64,000 nucleotides of DNA from Teratosphaeria epicoccoides (lineage: Eukaryota > Ascomycota > Dothideomycetes > Mycosphaerellales > Teratosphaeriaceae). Where the stretch lies: NCBI GenBank assembly GCA_021401465.1, contig JADDMT010000083.1:1-64000 (forward strand). The letters are read 5' to 3'. A program made the position numbers and the translations under genes. The stretch's first letter is position 1, and every line of letters begins with the position of its first letter. Positions 11,667-21,268 of the stretch are shown here, one piece after another. The notes under the pieces were generated by a model. It was given only the letters and a program-made list of their open reading frames with translations, ran no database searches and was not told the origin of the DNA.

Positions 11667-12790
11667 TCACCCGTTCCCACCCGTCTCCTCAGCCGAGTCG
11701 ATGGCCATATGGCCCATCTGCAGCCAATCCTCCTGCTGAACCCTAAACTCCTCTCCATCCCCACACGGCCGACAAACGCGCCGACCATGCGCAAGCGCCC
11801 TCACCAACTCCGACGCATGTCCATCATCCTCCAGCTTGACCACACGATCCTCAATCCCGCTCCAACCAGCAGGCTTCCTCGGCCTGTACCGCCTCACAAT
11901 CTCCAGCCGGATCTCCGGGGACTCTCGGGGCGCGTACATGGCCAGGTCGGTCCAGACTTTCCAGTGCAGGCGTACACGGCCAGGTCGGTCCAGACTGTCC
12001 AGTGCAGCAGACGGCGCGTGCTGGCCTCGCCGAGCCAGTCTCGCGTGAGCAGGGCGGAGAAGAAGATGCAGGCGTTGACGCAGTGCATGCCGTAGAACTC
12101 GCAGCGCACTGCTCGGTCTGGCCGCTGACGCGCCGGCGGTGAAGTATGCGGCGGCGGCGATCATTTCGGCTGCTCTGTGCGCGGGTGAGCCGGGTTGGAC
12201 GCAGCACTGGGAGGCATGATTTGCGTTTTTGGGCCCGGCGCGAGCAATGACCCCCCCCCCCCCGGCGGAGCTTGTCGTTATCGAACCATTCGGCGGCGGT
12301 GCTGAGACCTTCGTCTGCGGTGGATGGCGTCGAGGATCTGCACGGGAGGTTTGGTGGGATCACCCTGCTGCTGCTGCTTTGCTGCGGTTTCGGCAGGGAA
12401 GAGGAACTTGCCCGTGTGGTTGTCATGAACGGCGGTTTGGGCGAGGGCTTCAGCGAGGATCGCTGGTTGGTGGAGTTCAAAGCCGAAGCCGAAATGGATC
12501 ATCGGATGTAAGAAGCCCGCGAAGAACAGAGTGAGCGTGTCGTCGGCCAGTTCGTCTCCAGCTAGCAGGTACTTGTTCACTGTTGCTGGCAGTGCGTTCT
12601 GGGTGATCTCGGCCCGGAAGAAGACCATAGAGTCCTCATAGTAGTCTTCCATCTTTTGCCGAGATTGGATTTGAACTTGGAAACTTCATGCATATCAGAT
12701 ACGACTTTGCTGCCGACTGCGTCGAAGGGCCTTCGGTACCCCTTATTTGTGTCGGATGCCATTCGGATGTCCGTGGAGTCAGCTCGTCGG
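11667..12790 (-). pseudogene. Questin-oxidase-like (DUF4243) pseudogene
   Basis: Family pieces lie in order but in changing frames. GYRRPFDAVGSKVV (about 12740) is followed by DSMVFFRAEI, ATVNKYLLAGDELADDTLTLFFAGFLHPMIH and AEALAQTAVHD (12620-12400). Next come ILDAIH, then DEGLSTAAEWFDNDKLR one frame over (12320-12265), then CEFYGMHCVNACIFFSALL (about 12090), and finally LEDDGHASELVRALAHG and WLQMGHMAIDS (11830-11710). Frame breaks fall near 12658 (run of A), 12316 (one extra base), 12250-12263 (run of 13 C on the plus strand), about 12120, and in a 38-bp tandem duplication at 11940-12014. The N-terminus upstream of 12790 is missing. Intact relatives are Baeyer-Villiger-like oxidases that open anthraquinone rings. 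The product here would be non-functional unless these are assembly errors. Confidence 0.85.
11938..12014. repeat. 38-bp tandem duplication inside the questin-oxidase-like pseudogene
   Basis: The segment starting ggccaggtcggtccagact and running to the next copy occurs twice in a row (near 11940 and 11978), with one base difference (ctttcc versus ctgtcc). On the coding strand both copies encode TVWTDLA or KVWTDLA, but 38 is not a multiple of three, so the second copy shifts the frame. Confidence 0.85.
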
Positions 12791-13453
12791 CTAGGCTAGT
12801 CGACTCTTCAGGCATACGTTCTCCAAAACGTGTCTGAGCGTTGACATGCTGCTGCACATATGTACTTTACCGCAGGCCTGATCGCCATTGATCCCCAAAG
12901 TCCACACACTGCCTGCACGGTGACAAAGCCCCTCACCTCAGGACATCCTCTCAAACGTGACGGGAGATCTGCCCGCTGCTGACCTGTACGAGTTACCTGA
13001 CAGACAGTGTCACTGTGTGGAGAGGTTTCGTCAGATCGCATCAGATCATGACAAGATAGCCTTAGAATGAACTCTGCTCTCGACGATACCGTATCACAGT
13101 GGTGGGCACAAGGCAGCGAGATTAAGGTAGCGCACATGCCATCCATCTCGTCTTCTTCCCGAACGGGACACACTCTGGACCGTGTGCCGTCAACATGAAG
13201 CGACTTGAAGATGACGAGACGAGCCTGGTCGCGGGCCTCAGGACGTAACGTTCGGCATGGAGCGAGCCCTCCCCAGGCATCGAGCATACACCATCGCATG
13301 TCCTCTCCCGAACCACAACACCTCTCACTCACAAAAAGAAAAGAAGGAAAAAAAAAGAAAAAAAACCAGCCCCAACCCATCGGCGGCCGTCACATATTCT
13401 ACAAATAAAATGGCGCACATCACTATACATACCCGTCATCCCAACTCCCACAC
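12791..13453. other. Gene-free stretch between pseudogene and DGAT2 3' end
   Basis: No supported gene. It contains an A-rich purine stretch at 13330-13370. A 190-codon open frame on the minus strand lacks any family motif and starts in poly-T, so it was not called. Confidence 0.5.
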
Positions 13454-15274
13454 CTACTCCGCAACCTCCAACTCCCGCGCTCGCCCCCTCGCAAACACGT
13501 CCTTCCAATCATCCCAAATCTTCATCAACTCCTCCACGTATTCCCCATGGATCTGATCCACGTACGCCGGGTCCGGGGATCTGCTCTGCTGGATTTCGAT
13601 GGGCTTGCCGACGACGATGTTGATCGGGCGGCGGTAGGGCATCATGCCTACGTCGTAGTTGAAGACGCCTGGGAAAGGGAAAGGTCAGAGAGGAGGTGTG
13701 GGGGAAGGGGGGAAGTGGAGGGAAAGCGGACCTCGCGCATGGAACAAGGGGACGGTGAAGCCCATGATTTTTTTCACGAGCAGTTGGCCTTTGTGCACCC
13801 AGGGATGCGCGTTCGCGTCGAATTGGTCGTAGATGTCGTTCTCACCAAACGCCAGCGTCGGCACCAGATCCGCGCCCGTCCGGATCGCAAGTTTCACAAA
13901 CCCTTTCCTTCGCTTCAGGACGAGGCGGAGGGTATACGGTTTGGCGTCCAGCGATTCGCGCGCGCCGCCGACGACGATGGTGATTGCCCGACCCATGCCT
14001 TCGCCGTTGGGGCCGCCTTTGGAGAGGATGTTTTCGCAGCTTTCGCGCGAGACGGAGGCGAGGCCCATGCGGAGGGCGTAGTCGCGGTACAGGGGGATGC
14101 GAAAATTGGTGTCGAGGGTCAACAACGTATTCGTGATGCCTGGGAACAGCTGCGAGAAGCCCAACGCTTCGGTCCCGAACGCGGCAAAAGCACCATGACT
14201 GATGATGCCGTGGGGATGGTAGCCGAAGATGTACTTCCTCCCCGGTTCGAGGACGTGGCTGCGATGCAGACGAGCAGGGAAGTAGCCGGCGAAGAGGGAC
14301 CACACTTTGCTGCGTCGCAGCCACTCCGAGCGGTGGGAGAGGGTGCCGTCGATGGCGGCGCGGGAGAGGAGGACGTAGATCAGGTAGGGGAGGAGGATGG
14401 GCCAGAGGAGGGGAATGGTGCAGAGGAGGAAGAAGCAGGCGAGGCCGCCGGCGATGCTGAGGGTGTGGGCGAGCACCATGCAGGTTTGGAGGCGGCGTTG
14501 GAGGGGAACATTGAGGGGTGCCCAGCGGATGGCGCTCTGGGACCAGCCGGCGCCAGCGCGTCGACCGGAGACGAGTTCGCTGTTGGCGCGTTGGCGCTTC
14601 GGGGAGGCGGTCGGGGATTCGGAGGCGGATGGCTTGTTTACGCTGTGCTGCATGCTGAGATGATAGCCGGGACCGGGCTTGATGGACGCGAGGTTCTCGC
14701 CCGACTTGTTCCGTAGGCTCTCGTAGATCAGACCGCCCACCGTCTGTTCCCTCTCATCCGTCGCGCCATCGAGCATCATGGCGCTCCGGGCATCTGACCG
14801 CTCCTGCTGCGCCTGCACGGGCTGTGGTGTTGCCGCGGCATTCACTGACGGCGACGACATGCGGTTGTGCGCCTTCCTCACGGGACTCCGCGAACTCTCA
14901 TCCTCGCCCCGCCCTTCCAGCACGTCCGGGGTGGTGTTTGGGAGGGGGGGTGTCGCATGGAGGCGTCCGTTGACGTGACCCTCCGCCGGCCGCGTGCGCT
15001 CGATCCGTCCGCGGGGATGTCGCAGGCTCGGACTGGATTGCGGAGAACTTCGCTCCTCCTCATCCATCACCTCGCCATACGGCCGCGGCGCGGAATGTTG
15101 TCGCGTCTGCCTGATTCGCGGTGGGGTCTCTTTGATCGCGCCTTCATCTATCGGCGTGTCGGTGTCGGCCTCGAATGCGGCGTCGATGGCGGCGGCGTAG
15201 CTGGTGGCGGGGGAGTGGGGGGGCTCGGGGCGGTCGGGAACGTGGGCGGGTCCTGGATGGACATCGAGGCTCAT
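13454..15274 (-). CDS. DGA1: Diacylglycerol O-acyltransferase, DGAT2 type
   Basis: Exons are 15274-13732 and 13668-13454, with a 63-bp intron (GTCCGC...CAG, phase 1); 585 residues. The first 250 residues are low-complexity and probably disordered, longer than in yeast Dga1. Hydrophobic segments at about 262-305 form the membrane hairpin, followed by the catalytic motif YHPHGIIS (HPHG at 353-356), then PLYRDYALRMG, and VVGGARESL and LAIRTGADLVPTLAFGEND near the acyl-acceptor region. The second exon supplies PINIVVGKPIEI and the final conserved VDQIHGEYVEELMKIWDDWK. The enzyme makes triacylglycerol from diacylglycerol and acyl-CoA at the ER and lipid droplets. The large open frame on the opposite strand is a composition shadow. 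Confidence 0.93.
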
Positions 15275-15818
15275 GACGCCAGCTGTCTCCCGTCACCGCA
15301 CATCCAATACATGTACGGTATTGTCTACTCGATTCTGGTCTTGGCTGACTCGTGTGTCAACTGACTCGCACAGCTGTGCTTCGGATTATTATTCTTATTT
15401 CTGGACCTCTGCTTGCGCATGACGTACCCGATGCAGCTTGCTGACTCCACTCGCCGCAGCATAAATGTTCCAGCTCCACATCCCGCCTCCCACTGCCGCT
15501 ACACCGCGCACACGCCACCACCCCCGTCCGCCTCGGTTGCCATGGACCAATGACATGATTCATGGGGATCCAGCTCCACTGGGCAAGTTCCGGGACATTC
15601 ACATGGGGGGGGGACCTCTCCCGCCCTGGCAAGTTGAGCCACCCCGCGCATCCCCCCCGCTGAAGAACGACAACCAGGACGTCAAAGTTCCCCCATACTT
15701 CTGCCGACACGTACCTGCTCAGTGAATCGTCTGGTCTCAAACCTCGGATCCTCCGGGGCTTCTGAGGAAAATGCAGAAATCATCCTCTGAATCCGCGGGA
15801 CCAGGCAAAGAAGGGAAG
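15275..15818. other. Divergent promoter region, DGAT2 and muconate cyclase
   Basis: This 544-bp interval separates the two divergently transcribed genes. It has C-rich and G-rich tracts (15490-15545, 15605-15660) but no gene with recognisable features. Confidence 0.5.
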
Positions 15819-17146
15819 ATGAAGCATCATTTGTTCATCGGCACCTGGTACGTGCACGAGCCACGGAGGGCGTCCATTCACTTCGCCTGGGAGCACGTGA
15901 CAAAAGCCCATGCGCGATTGAACCAAACTTGGTTGCGTTTGACGGCACTTCTTGGCCGGAAGCTTTGGATACCAGAAGTCATGAACCCACCACAACGCTA
16001 ACCTCATCGATCCCAGGACTCCGCCAGGCGCCATTTTCACCGTCTCCTTCGACGAGGCAACCCGCAACCTCGAGCTCGTCAAGCGGACCGACATCCCGCA
16101 AGATCAGCCCATCTCGTGGCTCACCCTCTCCCACGACCGCAACAACATCTATGGCGCCGGCATGAAGAAATGGGGCTCCTACCACGTCAACTCTCCCACC
16201 GACATCAGCCTGACCACCTCCCTCTCCATCGGCGGTGATGCTCGCGCCAACTCCAATGACACCAACACCCGTGCCATCTTCGTCCTGGCGGCCCAGAAGG
16301 AGCCGTACTTTGTCTACGCGAATCCCTTCTACAATTACTCGAATTATATCAATGTCTTCTCCGTTGATGAGACCGGCGCGTTGAAAGAAAACGTGCAGAA
16401 CGTCCAACTCGACGACGTCTCCCAGGTCCACGGCATGGTGTTTGACCAGCAAGAAGACTATCTCTACTCCGCAGACATGTACGGCGATCAGATCTGGACT
16501 CACAAGAAGGTATGTATGCACCGGCATCATTCTCATGACGACCCCAAAGAAACATAACTGTCGGACTGACCCATCTCAGGACCCCCAGACCGGCCACCTC
16601 ACCCTCATCGGCAAAACCCCCGCCCCCGCCCACGGCGACCACCCCCGCTGGGTCGAGATCTCCCGCTCGGGGAAATACCTCTACGCCCTCATGGAAGCCG
16701 GCAACCGCCTCAGCCAATACGCCATCGACCCCACCACGCACCTGCCCACCTACACCCACGCCTCCTACCCGCTGATCCCCCCCGACTTCAGCACCTACCA
16801 CCCCTCCACCTACCGCTCCGACGTCACCTTCACCTCCGCATCCGGCGCCTACCTCTTCGCGACGTCCCGCAGCGCCGACCCGCGTCTCACGGGCTACATC
16901 GCGGCCTTCCAGCTCTCCCGCGACGGCCGCATCGCGCGCCAGTTGGCCCTGAACCCCACGCCGACGGGCGGCGGGCACAGCAACGCCGTCGCCCCGTCGC
17001 CGTGGACCGATGAGTGGCTCGCCCTGACGGACGACCAGGAGGGCTGGGTCGAGATGTACCGGTGGAAGGACGAGTTGCTCGGCCGCGTCGCGCATCTGGA
17101 TGTCCAGGAGCCGGGGTTCGGCATGAATGCTGCGTGGTATGATTAG
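15819..17146 (+). CDS. Carboxy-cis,cis-muconate cyclase (3-carboxymuconate lactonising enzyme)
   Basis: Exons are 15819-15847, 16017-16509 and 16580-17146, giving 362 residues. The short first exon encodes MKHHLFIGT plus part of Trp; after a 169-bp intron the protein continues TPPGAIFTVSFDEA. Strong markers of the fungal enzyme follow: IPQDQPISWLTL, NIYGAGMKKWGSY, ANPFYNYSNYINVFSV, VHGMVFDQQEDYLYSADM, GDHPRWVEISRSGKYLYALMEA in two adjoining parts, GGGHSNAVAPSPWTDEWLA and the C-terminal EPGFGMNAAWYD. The fold is a seven-bladed beta-propeller. In the fungal protocatechuate branch of the beta-ketoadipate pathway it converts 3-carboxy-cis,cis-muconate to 3-carboxymuconolactone in the cytosol. The frame is intact. 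It points to growth on lignin-type aromatics. Confidence 0.93.
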
Positions 17147-17514
17147 GAGGGTCTTCCGGCTGGCTTTCACCTTTTCCGAGGTTTCTCCTGTGTGTGTGGA
17201 AGTCGGAGCGGTCAGCTCGGCGGCGGGGTTAGAGTTTTGGACTCGGGGGGAGGGGGGCGGGGATCTTTCATGCTGCGTCAGCGGAGGAAACTGTCGAGCT
17301 GGGCCCGAGGGGTAAATGTCTAAAAAGTTCTGTGCTGTGCAGCTGACGTGGCGGAAAGCGACACACATGGTCGGTGATTACCTACACGGAAGTTCTCGCT
17401 GGGCTCTGCGTGCTCGGCTCGGGGAGAAGTATATACATTAAAACTTACCGCGTGGAAGTTTTTTTTTTTTTTCTCCCACGATCTTTATGGGTCGAGCGAG
17501 AAGATGATAGATGG

Positions 17515-17545
<31 letters not shown>

Positions 17546-17835
17546 GATGATGAAGATGATGAAGATGATGAAGATGATGAAGATGATGATAATTTCAATT
17601 CTCATACGGCCAATGGCTCCCATCTTCCATCTCGCATCGAGGTTACAGAGAGAGACGTAATTCGATCCAGACAAAGACCAAACATAGCTCCTCGTCCCTC
17701 ATCCCATCGCACGTCGACTCCGGGACTACCCCCAAACCGCCCCTTTGACGCTCTTTGTCTGAATTACCACCAAACAATGCCCTAATGCCCTAATGTCCCG
17801 CGGCTCCGCCCCCGCCCAGTCCTTCAAACTCGCAC
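17147..17835. other. Intergenic stretch with simple repeats
   Basis: No gene is supported. A T run lies at 17460-17473 and a (GAT)n/(GATGAA)n microsatellite at 17508-17588. The rest is unremarkable downstream and upstream flank. Confidence 0.55.
17508..17588. repeat. GAT / GATGAA microsatellite
   Basis: About nine GAT units are followed by about six GATGAA-type units, ending in gatgataat. It sits in the intergenic region 3' of the muconate cyclase gene and is likely to be length-variable. Confidence 0.9.
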
Positions 17836-18630
17836 ATGGTGATGGGGCCGGGTGGAGGGGTTGCTCCGGATGTCATTGGTACTGATGACGCCGACAGGAG
17901 CTGCATGTCCTCCCGACGATCCTCCTCGCCCTTGGAGGAGGAGCTGAGCAGATGCTCGGATAACACCTCCCTGAATTCGATGCTCGAGGAGGAAGGCATA
18001 CTGCGGACCACCAAGATCACACTTCCTTACAACGGTCCGCTCGGCCAAGGCGCGCTGACCGTGCTGGCGGTCCTGGGGAAGTATGAGCAGGCTTCATGTT
18101 GTCAATTCCTGGGCTGTTCGTTTGAACTTGACATCGAGGGCGAGGGAAGCGTGACCATCGGGGAGTGCGGCGCGTTGATCGTCGACAAGCGGGAAAAGAA
18201 GGTGTTTGCGCAGGAATTGCTGGAGGGCGAGGAAGACGAGTGCAGCAATCTGATGCGTACACTCTTCGCTCCATCCGGGGAGGTGATGGATGCATCCACC
18301 CGCAACGCCAACATCGCATTGACTGGCGGTAAGCTCTGCTACCTCGACCACCTCTCCCTCCTGCAGTCTTACCGAGGCAGGGATCTCGGTCGCCTGGCGC
18401 TGAAGAGCGTGCATCGCATTCTCATTCGACTCGCTTTCTCTGGCCCCGTTGTCCTATAGCCTGCCACGCCCGCCGAGGTTCAGGAGGAGGTCGAAGGCGA
18501 TGGTCTGAGCGCGGCTGAGCGGGAAGCGAAGCTGGTGAGATTTTATGGGGCTTGCGGTTATCAGGTTCTGGTCAAAGGGGAGCGGTGGCGGACGGGAGGA
18601 AAAATTACTGTTATGGCGGGGAGTGTCTGA
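17836..18630 (+). pseudogene. GNAT-like acetyltransferase gene interrupted by an in-frame TAG
   Basis: The frame from 17836 runs 207 codons to TAG at 18457-18459, after GPVVL, and then stays open for another 56 codons (PATPAEVQEEVEGDG... to the TGA at 18628). The extra part includes a helix, LVRFYGACGYQVLV, of the kind that closes GNAT domains, and the upstream part has SYRGRDLGRLALKSVH, an acetyl-CoA-loop-like segment. The codon context CTA TAG CCT suggests an original CAG (Gln), i.e. a C-to-T change at a CpA site. Either the gene is a recent nonsense allele, or the TAG is read through, or the shorter protein is made. No substrate can be assigned. The start chosen is the first ATG; the N-terminal 60 residues look disordered. 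Confidence 0.6.
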
Positions 18631-19006
18631 TGCTGCTGTTGGTGGAGATGGTGTGTGGACCGCGATGCTATAGCTCGCGATGTATTACGTCTCTCGGGAC
18701 GATGCTCGTTGAGACGGTATACTCGGGGCGACTCGGTTTGCTGGTGATGCCCCTCACATTGGAACTGCGGCTGTAGCTGTGGAACGGCCGCGCCCGAATT
18801 TGCCGAGTTGCATGCCATGTCTGGCTGTTGCAGAAGATTGCTGCTGGAAAGGTCGGCGCAGTTGTCGAGCCGAAATGGTCACCTTTGAGGTCCAATGCGC
18901 TTGCTGATATATTGTGGTCGGTCGATAGCGAATGAGACGCGGTCGGTCTGTAGTGCAGGCTCGGATTCTGCAAGTCATAGAGCTTGCCTCAGCGGCTCTG
19001 AGCCAT
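18631..19006. other. Gene-free stretch between GNAT-like and ERV2 genes
   Basis: This is the 3' flank of two convergent genes. Nothing recognisable was found on either strand. Confidence 0.5.
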
Positions 19007-19669
19007 CTATTCCGACAACGGCTCCTTACTCCATCCCCGCCCCCCCACGCCTGTCAACCTCTCCTTATCCTCCACGTTCATCTCCGGCTTCCCTCCCCCC
19101 TCGCGCCTCTCCGTCGACCCCTCCCCTGCCTCTCCCTCGTCATCCGCACACCCGCAATCATAAAAATCGCCAATGTTGGCACAATCAAACACCTCCTTCC
19201 CGAGACTCTCGTTCACCACATTATGCACATGACACGCCCACGCCGCCGCCGCATTCCTGCTACTGACCTGCGGCGGGTACTTGTCCACAATCTCCCGGAA
19301 ATGCGCCGCGCACTCTCCACACGGATACAGTCTCACAAACAAGTGAATGTAGCTCTGCAGCGCCACCCGCTCATCGGGAGTCGGAGTCTCGGGGTAGCGC
19401 GCCATGATGGTGTGGAAGAGTTTCCAGCTCGCGCGGCCGAGTTCGGCTTTGGCGGTCTCGTTGCCGAGTTTGGGCATGATGGTGGTGCCGGTGAGGGTGG
19501 ACTGCTGGACATCGACATGGTGGGCGGGGGTGATTTGGAGGGCGTTGTTGGGGTGGCGCACGCCCTGGGGCTGGTTGCGGAAGTGGGTGACGAAGAGGAT
19601 GGCGACGGTGAAGGAGCAGAGGGTGAGGAGGAGGACGAAGCGGCGGGAGGGACCGAGGGTGACGGCCAT
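19007..19669 (-). CDS. ERV2: FAD-linked sulfhydryl oxidase, Erv2 type
   Basis: A single exon of 220 codons. A hydrophobic signal anchor (FVLLLTLCSFTVAILFVTHF, 11-30) is followed by the Erv/ALR domain: LGRASWKLFHTIMARYPETP, then YIHLFVRLYPCGECAAHF with the redox CXXC at 117-120, and the FAD-binding AWACHVHNVVNESLGK (CHVHN at 146-150). A CGC triplet at 172-174 matches the C-terminal shuttle cysteines of yeast Erv2. The N-terminal anchor and the CGC tail favour the ER lumen enzyme over mitochondrial Erv1. It would oxidise thiols (for example of protein disulfide isomerase), passing electrons to O2. The acidic 45-residue tail is probably disordered. Confidence 0.9.
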   Translation of the reverse strand: MAVTLGPSRRFVLLLTLCSFTVAILFVTHFRNQPQGVRHPNNALQITPAHHVDVQQSTLTGTTIMPKLGNETAKAELGRASWKLFHTIMARYPETPTPDERVALQSYIHLFVRLYPCGECAAHFREIVDKYPPQVSSRNAAAAWACHVHNVVNESLGKEVFDCANIGDFYDCGCADDEGEAGEGSTERREGGGKPEMNVEDKERLTGVGGRGWSKEPLSE

Positions 19670-19790
19670 GGAGAGCGGTGCTGCCGACGGTGGCGGTGGT
19701 GTTTATCGTGCGACGGTGAGATGAGGGTGATGAGCCCAGCGCTGTAAACCCCGCCCCGCACGGGCTTGGATGCTCGATTGTACAAAATAA

Positions 19791-19934
19791 AGTAAAACAT
19801 TCATGACGAAATGGTTAATGCCCCAAGAAACGCGGCGGAAAGCCATTAAACACCTTTAGCAACCTGCATACCCAAAAGTAAAACATTCATGACGAAATGG
19901 TTAATGCTCCAAGGAACGCGGCGGAAGGCCATTA
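19791..19934. repeat. 58-bp direct repeat pair, 86 bp apart
   Basis: The sequence from agtaaaacattcatgacgaa to cggcggaaagccatta (19791-19848) recurs at 19877-19934 with three transition differences. It lies between the ERV2 start and the aminotransferase start, so it is in a shared upstream region. It looks like a local tandem duplication. A regulatory role is not shown. Confidence 0.85.
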
Positions 19935-20048
19935 TTGGAACTTGGCACCAACTAGCTCGTCTCTACCGTGAGCAGCAACAATTGAAAGAGGCTCCCTCAT
20001 CCGACCAAGTCCATCGCTACATAGTTATCAGCGACGCATTTCACCGCG

Positions 20049-21268
20049 ATGGCGACCACTTTCCCACCAGATCCAGTCAACACCATCGGTACCTCCTCCC
20101 TGCCTTGAGCATCCATTGAATATCACCTCCAGCCCGGCGCTAACATGCCTCAGACTGGGACAACGTAGGCTTCAAAGTGCGCGAGGTCAACGGCCACATT
20201 GAATCCCACTACTCCGTCACCACCGGCCAGTGGACCGCCCCCAACTTCGTCCAGGACCCCTTCCTCCGCATCCACGGCATGGCCCCCGGCCTCAACTATG
20301 GCCAACAATGCTACGAGGGCCTCAAAGCCTTCCGCGGCCCCGACGACCGCACCATCAACATCTTCCGCCCCGACCAAAACGCCAAACGCATGCAACACTC
20401 CGCCTCCTTCATCTCCATCCCCGAAGTCCCTCTCGACCACTTCGAGCGCTGCGTCCACCTCGCCGTGTCGCTCAACGCCGCCTACGTGCCGCCTCACCGC
20501 ACGGGCGCCGCCCTGTACATCCGTCCGTTGCTTTTCGGCTCCTCCGCCCAGTTAGGCCTGAACCCGCCAGAAGAATACACGTTCCTGGTCTACGTCCTCC
20601 CCACCGGCGTCTACCACGGCGTCCACCCCGTGTCCGCCCTCATCCTCGAAGACTTTGACCGCGCCGCACCCGAAGGCACCGGCTCCGCCAAAGTCGGCGG
20701 GAACTACGCCCCCGTCCTCCGTTTCAGCGAAAGAGCACGGAACGAAGGCTTTGGGATCACGCTCCACCTCGACAGCAAGACACGCTCGGAGATCGACGAG
20801 TTCAGCACCTCCGGCTTCATTGGCGTGAAGGGAGCCGCAGGGAAGGAGGGTGAGGCGGTAACGCTGGTGGTGCCAGACAGCAAAAACGTCATCAAATCCG
20901 TGACCTCTGACTCCGTGTGCCGGATCGCTGAGTCCTGGGGCTGGAAGGTGGAGAAGCGGGCCATAAAATACGATGAATTGAACGCTTTCTCCGAGGTCAT
21001 GGCAGCAGGGACGGCTGCAGCATTGGTGCCAATCAAGAGTATCACGTACCGGTGTAAGAACGATAAATTCGAATATCAGGACGGAGGGGACGAGCCCGGG
21101 CCCGCGGTGGTGAAGCTGTTAGCGCAATTGAAGGGGATACAGCAGGGGAAGCTGAAGGACCAGTTTGGGTGGCTGCAGAGTGTGCGGGAGTACAAACAGG
21201 GGGAGTATGAGGTGGATTCCGTCAAGACGAATGGGGTCAATGGCACTGCGCCGAGCCAGTTGCCGTAA
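20049..21268 (+). CDS. Branched-chain amino acid aminotransferase, fungal class IV type
   Basis: Exons are 20049-20088 and 20154-21268 (intron 65 bp), giving 384 residues. After a short N-terminus comes DWDNVGFKVREVNGHIE, then LRIHGMAPGLNYGQQCYEGLKAFRG in two parts, and the pyridoxal-phosphate lysine in GSAKVGGNYAP (Lys about 193). The segment EFSTSGFIGVKG and the following substrate-side region are also as in the family. No mitochondrial presequence is visible, so a cytosolic location is likely. The enzyme would move the amino group between Val/Leu/Ile and 2-oxoglutarate. This subfamily also includes homologues placed in secondary-metabolite clusters (TOXF type), but no such cluster surrounds this gene, so primary metabolism is the simpler reading. 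Confidence 0.88.

Noticed and set aside
12808..13380. 190-codon minus-strand frame upstream of the questin-oxidase-like pseudogene
   Set aside because: It begins in poly-T, giving a run of Phe, and does not supply the missing N-terminus of the oxidase.
13547..14716. 389-codon plus-strand frame opposite DGAT2
   Set aside because: The minus strand encodes a clear DGAT2 enzyme with HPHG motif; the opposite frame is a GC-driven shadow.
16349..17368. 339-codon minus-strand frame opposite the muconate cyclase
   Set aside because: Gly/Val-rich antisense shadow of a well conserved gene.
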